From Pterois miles (lineage: Eukaryota > Chordata > Actinopteri > Perciformes > Scorpaenidae), in assembly GCA_947000775.1 (NCBI GenBank), contig CAMQGK010000567.1, positions 14,982,501-15,046,500 on the forward strand: a stretch of 64,000 bases of DNA. Reading direction: 5' to 3'. Position 1 is the stretch's first letter. Every line of letters starts with the position of its first letter. The position numbers and the translations under genes were made by a program. Shown in pieces: positions 48,644-61,886 of this stretch. The notes below the pieces were generated by a model, which saw only the letters and a program-made list of their open reading frames with translations, was not told where the DNA came from and searched no databases.

Positions 48644-51600
48644 CTAATAACACAGAGCAATTCTTCTAGATTATGTGTGACCAAAATGTAAATAAATAAA
48701 CAAATCTGACTTCTGACGTATAGCTACTGGACAAGGTTAATCCTGCAGGTTAATAAATACAATGCATCCCCCTCTTAATAGCATGCATGGCCTTGTCAGA
48801 GTTCCTTTATCTACAAGCTCTGTCTGTGAGGCTATTATATAATTATATCATTGCATTTGTCATTTGCGTTCACCCTTGGGGTGAGGAACAAATTAAAGCA
48901 CTGAGTATGTTAGCTTTATAAGCAGAATGTCTGCAACACCAACCATAACAAAAGTTCATATTTTCTGTGTAATGAATGTTACATTATTTATACTATGAAT
49001 TATGGATGAACTTGTGCAGACCTGCACAGCCCTGAATGGGACGGCTCGTAATCAATCCTTGTCTGATGGGCCTCTCCAACAAACAGTTATTAGTGGTTAC
49101 TCTGTCTCAATTCTTCTTGGAAAAAAAACTAACTAACTGGTATAATATGAGCTATTATTACCTGCAGTCAAGGTATAAATTACTCTTCTATTCACAGGAA
49201 ATTCATCGCTAGTAATTTGGGAATAAATATAAAGATATTGTGATGATTCAAAGATTAAGCACTTTGCTGATTTAGCGACATTGAAAGGCTTATTGAAGTG
49301 AACCGTTAATACTTTCTACAAAATACTGAAGAGAATGCACATTAAATGACAGCACCCTTTGAATTAATACACTTTGTAACTTCACAGGCACTGGCATAAG
49401 CACTGAACCGAGATAGGAAGGAAACATTATTCATGGTGTTTTTCATCCTAACTCTACTTTATTAGCTTATTTGATTCCCCATTCTCCTCATAGTTGATTC
49501 AATACATTCCCTATTTGCATAAAACTGTCCGGTAAGATTATCTTCACTTATTCGATCTATCCTAAGAGTCACCTTGTTCAGGATCTTATATGAATAATGA
49601 GATTTTAAATTGGAAGACACTCACACAGAGAATGAGGCATTTACAGTTAATTCATCTCATTGAGTTACATTGCTTAGAGGTATTGAAGGGTTTAGATTTT
49701 CATTCAAGCATCATATTTAACAGTGTCTGCTTCCCCCCACTTTACTGCCATTGAAATTTAAATGGCCTGAGCCTGACAGATCCAATATTGCGGCCCACTG
49801 TTGCTATTTTCCTGGGAGCAAATATATTGTCAAAATCCGTATATTCAGAGAATGAGAAGGCAAAAAAAAGAGTGATCACACGAAGCCCCTCACCATTGTG
49901 CTTTCCCCTTTTTACAAATATTTCAATAGGACCAAACCCCCTTTATGTGCCTATTTGTAGAAACTGATACACATCTGAATGTTGCAGGAATGATTTCACA
50001 TCCCAAGAATTTACTTTAAAAAAATGACTTCAGAATAGTCAGTGTTTTATGTAAGAAAACACATTGTACAATAGCATCACTGTTTTTTCTGTTACACATC
50101 CACAGTGATTTGACAGAGAGAAAGAGACAGAATGAAAGAGTGGGAAAGAGAGAGAGATGGGGGGGTTAATTGGCTTTTTATGACTCCAATTAAATAACAT
50201 TATGCATATACTGGCTTAACGGCTTATATGTGGCCTCCATTAACAATGTCCTCTTGATTGGTTCTTGGGCTTAAGGTCTCCTCCAACTCAGGCAGCGCTT
50301 GTCATCGTGTTTAAACCCGCTGTGGAGAAAAAGCTTTTGACAGTAAGAGATTTTATATGTGTGTGAATGATTTAAAAGGAAAACTAGAAATCTTGAAAAG
50401 ATCAATGACCCCTTCTACCGACGCAACCTGCAACGAGGCCGCTTGAAACGTTATCTGACTGAGATGACAATTGAATAAAATAAATCTCATCATTAAGGCC
50501 TTAGTGTGTTATCTTGAAAGCAAAAAAAAGAGAGAAAGAAAACAAGCATGTGCCTGTCCTGAAGCGGAGCTCCTGAGGTGTTAACTAATCTCTGGTGGCC
50601 AGTCTATGCACTGCCTCCTCTAATTGCTCCCTGTATTTCAGTCTGGTGTGAGAGCAGCCATTGTAGCGAGCGCCCAGTCAGCCCCCAGAGGTCTCACACC
50701 TTCATTATCACTCTTTATTGCAGAACCTTATACGGGCACTCAGCACCAAACAGCCTGCCCGTTAAAAATAGAGCCTTCTCCTCTCCTCTCCTTTTGGTGG
50801 TTTCAGTTTTAATTACTAACACAGAGCCAAAGCCAGAGTCCTCAACAGGCCTGGCGTTTTTTGTTCACTAATTAAAGCGAGGATGGAGTTTATTGAAGGG
50901 ACCCTGACTCTGCTCTCTCATCTATTATTAAGAGGGCAGGACAAATCATTTTCAAATTTATATGCTGAAACCTGTCCAGGGACAGGCACGGGGCGGTAAA
51001 GGTTGGGGGAAGGTGGGGTGAAATGGTGCTGAACACAAGGGAAGGTGCATGAGACACTGTGTGTGGACAGCAGAGGAGATCCTAGAGAAGAAGGATAAAT
51101 GCAGAACTGTTATATAACATAATGCAGTACATCAACGCCAACTGCTGTACCTGTGCAAAGTTCCTGTGATGCAGCACACCTTGATCATTAGGGGATGAGA
51201 GTCTGGTAGACCTGCATCAGTAGCATTAGCAAAGATAATGGCATTGATTGGAGGACCCCCTCTGTGTGCTCTGTGTAAACAGTGGGCATAAATACCAAAA
51301 CAGCAGGGCGGTAATGTGAGAGCACAATGTCCAGCCAGATTGATGTTCTTAGTGATTCACTAACCCCCTCCGTCTAACATTCTTAATTGCCTAAACAGCC
51401 GCGACCCTGACAGCTGCACAGGTACCTCGGTGAAAGAACAAAAAGACAAGCCCGCGACTGGAGAGATGGGAAGACAGCTGGCAACAAAACATCAAGTAGA
51501 GCTGAAATGAGACAGATATTGAGTCAAAATATGTCAGATATAAAACACTAAGATGTCAAGGATTGTTTTGTTTTTACGTAAGAGTCATGTTACACGATAT

Positions 51601-51799
51601 CAATGGATGCTGTAAGAGAAAACTAAAAAGCTGGTTACTGATGAGCATAAATTCTGCAGTCCTGTCTCCAACGAAATTACCCAACATTTCCCATACAACT
51701 AAACTGCATTCTCAAGTACGTTTTCGAGGGAAATGTATTTTCTCCTTGATTACTGACACACTTGTAAACATATGGTAAACATGGTAAATTGAAACAAAA
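48644..51799. other. Unique noncoding sequence, candidate regulatory blocks
   Basis: No repeat family or exon was recognised over 3.1 kb. 50150-50880 is repeat-free and includes ggttaattggctttttatga, tccaattaaataacattatg and ttcactaattaaagcg. A purine-rich run sits at 50113-50166. Confidence 0.35.
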
Positions 51800-52035
51800 C
51801 AAAAACGCAACACAACTACTTGGTTAGGTTTAATTAAAAAAACACCATGGTTTGGATTAAAATGTTTATGAGAATTTAAACAAAACAAAACATCTGGTTA
51901 GGTTTAGGTAACAGAACAACTTGGTTAGGTTTAGTATAAAACATCATGGTTTGGCTTAAAATGTTGATGTTTGTTACGTTATGTTGACTTTTAGTTTCAC
52001 ACGGGACACGAACAGCAGACCTTCTCCTCACGCTG
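51800..52035 (-). repeat. Dispersed repeat family A, copy 8
   Basis: On the plus strand: aactacttggttaggtttaa, caccatggtttggattaaaa, then a second round (acttggttaggtttag, catcatggtttggcttaaaa), then ttttagtttcacacgggaca and gaacagcagacc. The doubled motif suggests an internal duplication in this copy. Confidence 0.7.
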
Positions 52036-53010
52036 TCGTACGCAAACTATCTTTACAAATGTATGTGTGATACGTCCAAAACAAACAATCCGTGACAAAT
52101 GTTTGTCCCTCAGAATGTAAGTCACAATGCAGTTTTGTTGCATAGAAAGTTCTTTGGAGACAGGGCTGAAATTGTAACATAACCAAGATTTCCTTGGATT
52201 ACTTTGAAAATTCTCAAAAACACAAGTATTTTTTTCAAAATAAATGTGTAGCATAAAAAAAAAATCACTGTAGCTTGCATTAGGAGAAATAATTCAACTC
52301 AAAAATAGAAAATAAAACACTCATTCTGTCAAACTGTTATGTGCAAAGAAATACTTTATCAAATCGCAGCTGTACATTAAAGTGGTCTCTAACAGCGAGT
52401 CAGTATGGGAGGTATCCATGCTGAAAAACACAACTGGGAGCAAGTCCTCATGGAAAATTAGCAACATACAATTAGGGAAAGAAACTCTTCATATCTGGTT
52501 TCTAACCTTTTATAAGATGAGGTAGAGTGAATTGAAAAGGAGAAATAATTAATTTAGGCGGGTGAAGAGCAAGAGAATCTTCCCTTTGCCTAACAAGCAG
52601 CGCGCATCCTCAGGGCAATTAGTCACTGTCATATGAGGGCAAATGTAAAACCCTCTGCATGCTTGTTAAGTAAAAACTTACACAGAGGTCACTGACATGT
52701 AAGAGAAATGCAGTGTAACCACTGAGCTATGGAAGATTTCCACAGTAAAATAAGCCAAAGACAAAACTCCACCATTACAATAAATCTGTGTGATTTTGGA
52801 TATAATCTAACTTGGTCTTATTAACTGCATGCAGAATGGGTGAATTAATGCATGTAGTGCAAGACAATGGGCTTTTGGTGCTTTCACTGATATTGTTCAT
52901 ATCTGACAATGTTGTTAGTGAAAACACATAAACCTCCAGACAACAACAAATGTTAATTTTCCGCTGTGTTTGCTTCGTAATAAAGAAGTTTCGAATATTT
53001 AAGACATTTA
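52036..53010. other. Unique AT-rich noncoding sequence
   Basis: Nothing recognised. ccatagctcagtggttac (minus strand, near 52716-52733) looks like a lone pol III A box without a B box. Confidence 0.3.
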
Positions 53011-53018
53011 GCATAACG

Positions 53019-53724
53019 TAGGTCTGGGCGATGTGGAGAAAATCAAATATCATAATATTTTTAACCAAATACCTTGATATCGATATTACATAGGGTTGAC
53101 TATAGGGCTGCAACTAATGATTATTTTTATTGTCAATTAATCTGTTGATTATTTTCTCAATTAATCGATTAGTTGTTTGGGCTACAAAATGTCAGAAAAT
53201 GGTGAAAAATGAAATCAGTGTTTCCCAAAGCACAAGATGACGTCCTCAAATGACTTGTTTTGTCCACAACTGAAAGATATTCAGTTTACTGTCATAGAGG
53301 AGTAAAGAAAGCAGAAAATATTCACATTTAAGAGGCTGGAATCAGAGAATTTAGACTTTTTTACTTGTTAAAATATTACTGAAACCAATTAATTTGTTAT
53401 CACAGTAGTTGAAAATAGTCAATTCATTGTTGCTTCTCTATAGTTGACTATTTGTGCTTTCACTAAATGTTTAGACAATGAGATTTTTGCTAGATAATCA
53501 TCAGTAATGTGGATATAATGACCAAGTGTGTAAAGGTAAATAATATAACAGCAAGAACAGTCTGGTAATTTCAGAAAATGACATCACTTTACTGTAATGC
53601 AGTCTTAAAAACCAAGAAAAGACAACACTAATGCCACATTACAAATTACGATATCTAAAATCTAAGACAATATCTTGTCTCATATAATAATATTGATATA
53701 ATATTGATATATTGCCCAGCCCTA
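53019..53724 (+). mobile_element. hAT-like MITE (outer element of a nest)
   Basis: The left end taggtctgggcgatgtgg and the reverse complement of the right end, tagggctgggcaatat, are inverted repeats. The flanking octamers gcataacg (53011-53018) and gcataaag (53725-53732) agree at seven of eight, a typical hAT target duplication. The body is continuous once the inner element (53103-53442) and one octamer are removed. I recognise the family as a dispersed fish element. Confidence 0.85.
53103..53442 (+). mobile_element. hAT-like MITE (inner element of a nest)
   Basis: Begins tagggctgcaactaatga and ends near gttgcttctcta. It is flanked by the identical octamer gttgacta (53095-53102 and 53443-53450), a perfect 8 bp target duplication within the outer element. 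The interior aaaatgtcagaaaatggtga and gacgtcctcaaatgacttgt is a widely dispersed fish MITE. A related copy is at 59931-60204. Confidence 0.88.
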
Positions 53725-53732
53725 GCATAAAG

Positions 53733-56700
53733 TATGACTGCAGAAAAAGCAGCCATCTTGCATATTACAGAATCTGTTTTCATATTATATTTCATTCAGT
53801 GTGTAGGATTTCCACTCAACCCTCCATATGCTGCATGTGCCTGACATATTTCCATCTAGACAATTTGGCCCAATGCCTCACCCAGTTAACACCAAACAAA
53901 TCCTCCATGTACAGCAAACTGAAGAATAAAGTGAATTTCACAGCCGTTTAATGCAGGATTGTTTAATTCCACCATTTCTATGCATTATAAATGTACATTT
54001 CTTTCAGGGTGGATTTTTCCAATACATACAGGGAGGGATATATAGGTCAGAGACCCCAGTGCCTTATCAGTAATTCGCCATTGCCTGGTTATTAAGGACA
54101 GCTTAGGTGGAGAGGGCTGGAGTACCAGGAGGGGTTAAGGTGAATTGATTGCCTGTGGACATGTTAAACATGACCCTGTCAGGCCTCCACTCCACTCCTA
54201 AAATGCACCAACCTGTGCACCTCACTCCAAGTAATCAGCTGTAGAGGCTTTAATAAAATTCAGAAAGCCCCGAGAACTTCCCCCCGGGGACTGTACCAAG
54301 TTGGAAATAATCGAAACCCGCGGCAAGAGACATTTGCACTGTGTTACCGTAGGAAGCATAACAAAATGCCTGGTGCTCTGAACCCTTAAAAAATGTTTTC
54401 AGGGAGGAAAAAAAAAGTTGTGGTTTATGAGGAAGCACATAGGTTGTTGTTCACTGTTAAACAGATTGGAAAGTAATCACCAAAGTGTCTGTTCCTCTGC
54501 TGACTGGGTTCAGATGCAGCAGCTTGCAGCAGAGGGGCAGTGGCAGGGTAATTACGGGGTAACTTGGGCTCAATCTGTCTGTAGACACCCTCCCTCTTGG
54601 AAGGGGGTGTTTCCCTTGATTAGCCCGACTCAGGGTGAAGCCCCCTCTGCAAACGGCAGATTGAAGTTCATCACAGGGGTCTCAGCTGCCAGTATGTTGC
54701 AATGAATTGCTTGCTGTAAGAAGGTGTTGACAGGAGCAGCTGGACATCAGAGAGTGATGAAAAGAAAGGGAAATTCATGGAGAAACCCAGACAGAACGGT
54801 CCACTGGGGAAAAGACAGAGAATTGGTCATCTGCTGGTGGGGAGCAGAACTGCAGCCATTGTAGTGTCGCCTCCGGGTGTGTGTGTACCAGTCACTTTTG
54901 TTTATGTGAGGCCTTCATTGTGGAGAAAGCCTGCGTTTGAGAGTTAAGAAGTGTATGAAGTTCAGTCACGCTGATTGATTGGATCGCTGCAGCCTCTGGC
55001 AATTACTCAAGTGATAACCACCCTGAAATAGATATTTAAGTCAAATGATCATGTAACCATTCAAAAAATTATGATATGCCTGCAGCATGATGATAAATGA
55101 CAATAATGGTGAGACTGCATCATAAATGTTTCTATTTTCTTTATGTCATCTCTTGGCAGGCGACGTGTACACTGGCAGGAATTCATGTGAATGTTTCACT
55201 GTTTAAGACACAGATCACATCAAACCTTGCTTAGCATCCAAATTATAAATAATGACATTGGACAGGCCTTCAGGGTGGCTGACAGCGACTCTAGGACATC
55301 ACACACGTGTCCATTGTCTCGTAAGTGCTGCTCCTTAGCTCAGCAATGGTGACTAATGTTAGTGAAAATGAGAAATGTGTGTGTGTTTTGATGAATAGAG
55401 ATGGTGCCCTAAGGTGAGGACAGGCTATATTGGTGTGATTCTACCATTCACTATATTAATGAACTGCCTAAAGGTGTAAATTAGGTTTTAATGGGTGTTA
55501 CTTTACTAGCTTGGTTCTACCACACACAAAGCCCTCTCACCCAATGTTCCTCCTGCACTTTTCCTTAAAAAAAACAAAGGAAAGCAATTACAATTTGCAG
55601 CCATTTTGGTAATGCCAAAATAAAATCCTAACATTAGCAACTTCTAAAGAGGAAAAAAATGCTTATTCATTTTGTTATGACACTATGTTCTTCTTGAAAT
55701 GCCTCAACTCACGCTGCCAAATTTTGTCTTCCACCAGCTTACTGTGAACAAAGCCAAATCATTTTGCATGCCTGCGCGTTTGAACCCTTCATGCTGTATA
55801 ATTTAACGCTCTTTATTTTGCAGCAGGAGAATTTGGAAAGAGGAAATGTAGATTGCTACATTTCAAAGAAATAGGTGGAAAAAAGGGAAGTTTATAGGAC
55901 TCAGACAACAAATGCCTTTTAAGTCAGTGGTTTGAGAAAGCAGCTCTCTGCCTAACACACTCTCTTAGCATACTTGACACCAGCCGCTACTTAATTAGCT
56001 GCCATCATCTTTGAGCCCCGGAGAAAGAGGGACAGCCTAATGATTAATGATAAAAATGCCTGGAAAAAAAAACCCTGTGACAAAACACAACATGTCATCC
56101 TGTGTCCTCTACAGACGTGAGCTACTGCTGCGCTCCTTGAAGCTGACAAAGATTATTTATGCTCACAAACCTGATTAAGCTCAGATTTGTTTCTGCTTTT
56201 GCCAACACGGATGGAATTTTAGGACACTGTTTGTAAACGACGCTGCTGTTCCCCTCACACGATCGGTAATTGATAAGGTATTTTTGACGGCTGACGGTGC
56301 AGAGTCTACAGGGAAATCTGAAGAGTCATGTTTCTGTCTGTATGTAATGGTCAGGTTGCATTGCATTTTTTTTACGCTTTAGCTCCTCCACTGAATCTCT
56401 GAGCATACTGCAAAATCAATTGCTTTATTGATCTATAACTAATTAGGGGAAGATAAATGGTTCAACTAAACAAATACGGGCTCTATAATGAGCCGATACA
56501 GTGCAAGACATATTAATTGAGTTCTGCATAATATGAAGCCATTCTTCTATATTAGATCTTGCATGGTGTTCAACAAGAACTAATGTGGTGTTACTGCACA
56601 GATACCTGACACAGGAACATAAAGTCATTTATATATTAGATTACACTTAAAAAGATGTCTTATCTGTATACCATGGTATTTTGTGCATGTTACACCAGTG

Positions 56701-57945
56701 TAGCAACCAGATCCCATGTTAAAAAAAAAAAAAAAAAAAAACAGCACCTCTCTGGTGTTACTTGTGATGTGTGCAGTCACCAGCGATCAAAGGCTAATTA
56801 GTTTGAGCTGGCACGGGGTATGGCCCTCAGGTCAAAGATCATGACTGATGTTATGGAGATGATGGTGGAGAGAGGAAGAAGCAGAGGAGAGCCCAGGGAT
56901 CTGAATCCTCATTAACCAGAAATTGTTGCTCTTACATTAAATCCCAGACTAAACTTAAACTGAACACATTTCCTATTCTAATCACTTGAATTAAAATCTG
57001 AACTTTGGGCTGTTTGTGCGCAGAGCTTGTCCCTCTGTGTGTGTTTTAGTGGAAAATAGAAAGAGATCAGATTCCATAAATTTACTGTATGTTCCCCCAA
57101 AGGCTATTTGAAATATCCACAAAATATATAAAATGCAGTTTACATTATACAGTAGTTATGCCTGGTTATAGACAGACTCATAACCAGGAGCTCCCTCTAC
57201 AGGCTGCCTGTTAACTCCAACAGTAGGCAGCTCAGTCTCACTGACAACATGCTCTCTCGCAATGCTTCATTTGTCATAGCAGATGTTCAAAACTATTTTC
57301 CCTGGAAGCCTAAAATTTGACGAAGTAAATTAATATCCCCTCCCCTCCCATTTTAAGTCCCTCAGACTCAGTTCATAGCCTGCACTAAGTGCCCTTGTTG
57401 ACTCAATTGGATTAGCACTAATATGTAAACACAGGAGGTAAGAGGAGTAATCCTCTAATGAGAGGAGGAAAAAGTGAAATAAATAAGTTGAAATGCCGTG
57501 CCTCGCCTTTAACTGAAGCATCTGTCAGGTAAGCTGGATATGTGCAGATTGAAAGTAGGTATTAAACATGGACCAGGGGATATTGTGAGGTAAACAGTTG
57601 TGACCATCCAGTGACAGCGTAATTACTCGTTTGTAACTTAGTTGGATAATAGGAGTACTGCCTCTAGGGGATAAGACAAAGACTTGTTAATTATTAAAGC
57701 TTACATCAGCCAGGCACTAGAGAGTTGCAATTATTAATGTTGTTGTTCTTGTTTGTGCTTAAACACTACCTCTGCTGTTAATATGCTCATTAACCAAAAT
57801 GAGTGATTTTATTACTCTTGATTTGGTTTGGGGTTTGTTAAACGTATCAGGGCTCAGCTGTCGTTGTTTACTGAAGGATAAACACTTGTGGACAGGTGAC
57901 GAGACTGATGCTTATTTTCTCAGATTAATTATATTAATTATACAA
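53733..57945. other. Unique noncoding sequence
   Basis: No repeat family, exon or RNA was recognised over about 4.2 kb, apart from an A tract at about 56720-56740. Short open frames have no domain. Confidence 0.35.
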
Positions 57946-58084
<139 letters not shown>

Positions 58085-59590
58085 ATAAAAAGTCAGAATT
58101 GTATTAAATCTCTAAACTTTTTCCTCTTTAGGCATATAATACATTTATTATTATGATTATTAGTAATAATAATACATACTTGCATATTTGCAGTTATCCA
58201 TATTCCTTCTATAAAAAATATTTATATTCAGTTTAATCACACTGACTCACTGCAAGGCTGCAAAGAATCACTCCCAATTTAAACATTATATTATACTGTG
58301 CTGCAAATTACACAAGTTGTGTCTAATTAAGAAAATACTTCTGCTCAAATTTCCCCATGCTATCTGACGTCCCTCATTGAAATGGTGCTCTGCTATAACA
58401 TAACGCCTTCCTCTAAATTAAAAATTGCTTTATTAATATCTGTTGCATAGATGATCACAGCTCAAAATATGAAACATAAATGTAATTTAGTTGTAAAACC
58501 TAATTTTATTCGTCATATACTGTATATACTCCACAGTATACTGAAGCATTTTAATTATTTCTTTACAAAAATCAATGATCTCAGTTTGAATTAAAAGAGA
58601 ATTGTGAGCTGTTTGTTTACTGTCTTTTAAACTCCACAATCGTTTTGTCTGTAAAACTCTTACCAATAAATGCTCCTCGTACATCTTGCCAATAGTGATT
58701 TCGGATGTCGACCCTGTTGTTGCTGCTCATGAAGACTCTCTAATTGGACCTGTCTGCTGATCGAGGACAGAAAAGAGAATTTAAACACTGGGTGTCACTT
58801 ATAGTACAGCTGGCCGATAGATAATGTGTGACTGTGACTTTTTATAATAAGGAATAATGAGTTTAACTAAAAGTTAAATATATCTGTCTACAACCATAAT
58901 GAGCTTTACTTTAAGTTTGATATATTTTTTTTCTCAGCGTGTATCCTTTGTTCTTTATTTAGCTCACCTGAGAAACAGTGAGCTGCATCTCTCTTCAAGC
59001 TGCTCCAAATCTTTATAGTCTTTGGAAAAAAAATATTAGATGAACATATTCTTGAAATACAAAAACAAATAAAGAAAAAAAAATGTTAAAGCAAACAAGC
59101 AATTATATATGCTCACTCTCCATTGTGAGCTAAAACCATATGCAGCTTTAAAGGGTGTTCCTCTTCTAATGGGCCCCGTGGGGACGAAGGGGTTAATTGA
59201 TGCAGATGTTGATCGCTTTTACACACGATGCAGGGAGCGTCTCCCCGGTGGCTCCTATTAGAGGCAGTTTTAATGAAGTGCTAAACAGAAGGCTTTCCTA
59301 CAGCGTGGCCTGTCCTCAGGAATACTCAGCAAAGAAAGCACTTCACAGGAAAACAAGGTCCCCTATTGATTGTCATGCCAAATAACTGAATCCTTTCCCA
59401 ATCAATGCTTATTTCTCAACTTATGGAGCCTAATAGAAGACAACAAGAGAGAAAGTCAATCAGAGAGGCAATATATTGCTTAGGGCACATGCATGAGTGT
59501 GTGGTTGTCATGTGGAGAAAGACGCTGCAGTTTTTAACCTCTTGATGGTAATGGTCCCAATAATTCAGCTGCAGTTTAATGGGTTATATT
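58085..59590. other. Unique AT-rich noncoding sequence
   Basis: Nothing recognised. Confidence 0.3.
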
Positions 59591-60324
59591 TAGGGATGCA
59601 CCAATCCAGCTTTTTCGGTCCTGATAGCTATAGCTTGGTTTTGGGTATCGGTCGATACCGAGTAGCGATCTGATACTAGTGTTTAGTTAATAAGTTGTAT
59701 GCCTCGCTATGTAGAAAAGATTCTGTTATGACTTATGCATTGCTTTCCTTTGTAAAGCAAAATGTAACAAATAAATACATAGATATACATTTACTGAGTT
59801 ATTTATTATTAAAATAATAAGTCATGTACCACCAGCTTGGGCAAAAAAAATCTTCAAATTTAACAGAAATTACACTTTACTGTAAAACTTTTTAATGCAG
59901 CAACAAACTGGTCAAAACAAACAGGAATTAAAATTCCTGTAACTAACAATTATTATGATTATGATTATTTTCTTGATTAATTGTTTGGTCTATAAAAAAC
60001 AAAAAACAAATGAATGAAATGTCCATCCCAGTCTGTCCGTCTTGTTTTGTCCATCCAAAACCCATATTCAGTTTAATATGATTTAAAAAAAACAGTATTT
60101 TCTGACATTTTTGCATGAAAAATCACTAACAATCAAACAGTTATTAAAATGTTTGTCAATTACTTTTCTGTTGTTCGACTGATTGACTAATTGTTGCAGC
60201 TCTAATATAATGTATATAGTATATAAACATTGTCCTCATTGCTACTGATATTGAATTCAGCTATTAGAGTCAGTATCGGCCCGTTACCTGACATTGGTGT
60301 CAGTACCGGTGTCGGTGCATCCTT
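59591..60324 (+). mobile_element. hAT-like element (agggatgcaccaat type), outer part of a nest
   Basis: Begins tagggatgcaccaatccagc and ends accggtgtcggtgcatcctt; the termini are inverted repeats (gatgcacc / ggtgcatc). Interior words tatcggtcgataccgag and gtcagtatcggcccgtt are typical of this dispersed fish family. It contains a second MITE at about 59931-60204. The flanking octamers do not match clearly. Confidence 0.75.
59931..60204 (+). mobile_element. hAT-like MITE fragment inside the preceding element
   Basis: Diverged copy of the family at 53103-53442: taactaacaattatt near the left, gattaattgtttggtctata, and the right end gactaattgttgcagctcta. The left terminal repeat is degraded. Being inside the other element, it must be the younger insertion. 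Confidence 0.6.
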
Positions 60325-60768
60325 CGATGTTTAATTTAAAAAAAACTGTTAAATTATTTCATCATGTTAGATGCTTTGAGGTAAGAGGTAAAGTCTCAAA
60401 ATTTACAATACAGGGATTACGTTGGGTGACACAGAAAAACATAGAAAGAAATTGCATAGAGGCCATGCCAAAATTCCCACAAGAATCTAATTCCTAAAAA
60501 AAACAGTTTTTTATTTCTAAAATTACACACACACACAAACAAATCCCACTACATAATGTGTACTAGTCAGTGGAGCTTGGTTAAAGTGATGGTAATGTAA
60601 TGGGGCTTCTCACGCAGCGTTACCAGCCCATAGTCACTAAATTCTGCTCATTAAAATGACAAACCCAAACACAAAGTTACTCAGGCGTGATCTTCAGCTG
60701 TGTATGGCATCTGGCCCTGACGCACCTCCGCCCCCAACTCCCTAGAGCATCCCACACACACAGGACCG

Positions 60769-60770
<2 letters not shown>
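60325..60770. other. Unique noncoding sequence
   Basis: Nothing recognised. Confidence 0.3.
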
Positions 60771-60859
<89 letters not shown>

Positions 60860-60873
60860 ATACACACACATAC
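60771..60873. repeat. (CA)n microsatellite, ~100 bp
   Basis: The longest CA tract in the window; nearly pure up to about 60853, then interrupted by single TA steps. Open frames here that encode alternating Cys-Val or Thr-His are artefacts of the repeat. Confidence 0.97.
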
Positions 60874-61886
60874 AGAGTAACCCCAATCAAAATTTAAAAC
60901 AATCAGCATTCCTTTCATTTCCAATTTAGTCACCTGCCACAGGCTCCTATTAGTGTCCACTATGATACAGTATTAGAGCTTTATAAATGAGGATGGTGCC
61001 GTCCTTCCCTTCAGTCTGAAGGAGTTTCCACATTTTCCCCAGTCAGCTTCTCACTCCATCCGTCAGCCTCCTCCATCCTGATTATCAGGAGACACCAATT
61101 TCAAAGAGACATCTTAATAGTGATGTCAACGTATTAATTAGAAGTGTTAATGAGCTAAAAGCAACCCAAATTAAATTAATACAGCACTAGACGGAGAGCG
61201 AAATTAGCTTCAATTTCTGTAAATGATTCTGAAGTGTGCACAACATATCAGCCTGTCTGAACATTCCCATCCCCCAAAGCTAATCAAGAGCTACATTGCA
61301 ATTAGCTGCTTAATTAAAGCAACACTCTGCTCGGAAAATCCGGCACAATTAAGTAATGGCTGTTATAGCATGAAGACAGACTGTATTTTTCTTCTGGAGG
61401 AGAAAAAAATAGAAAACAACATATTCTATCCCTAATGGCCTGCAGGGGATTGAGCCAGCCAAGATGTGCCAAGATGGAGAGGTTTCTATCTCACGCTTCA
61501 GTGGGGATCTTTGCTCCAGCTGGAAGCCTTGTGAATCAATGACAGCAAGGCAGATCAAACTGCCGTGCCCAGGGTTGCTAAGACATCTGAATTGGCACTG
61601 ACCGGGGTGACTGTGTCCTAATCACCAGCTCCGTTTTAGCAGCTCAATGGCTTCCAGTTGGACAGAGGAGCTCCAGACTATTGACGCTTTGCACATATTT
61701 CAGCAGTGGACCTGTTACTGATCCCTGTGGCTGTGGACACTGTTGTCCTTCAGTCCCTGCTGGTTGGCTGGAGTTTACCAGCACTGAGGGATAAACAGTC
61801 TCAGAGCCAGAGAGAAAAGTGTCTGTACAATAACTTTATATTTATATTTAGTTTAAATATCCATAAAATTGATTTATCACATAAAA
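60874..61886. other. Unique noncoding sequence, candidate regulatory block
   Basis: 61100-61400 is repeat-free and dense in ATTAAT, TAATTA and CAATTA words (gtattaattagaagtgttaa, gcaattagctgcttaattaa). No exon recognised. Confidence 0.35.

Noticed and set aside
52700..52735. Possible tRNA gene on the minus strand (tagctcagtggtta)
   Set aside because: Only an A-box-like word; no B box and no acceptor stem.
60677..60960. Four overlapping frames of alternating Cys-Val or Thr-His
   Set aside because: Artefact of the CA tract in all frames.
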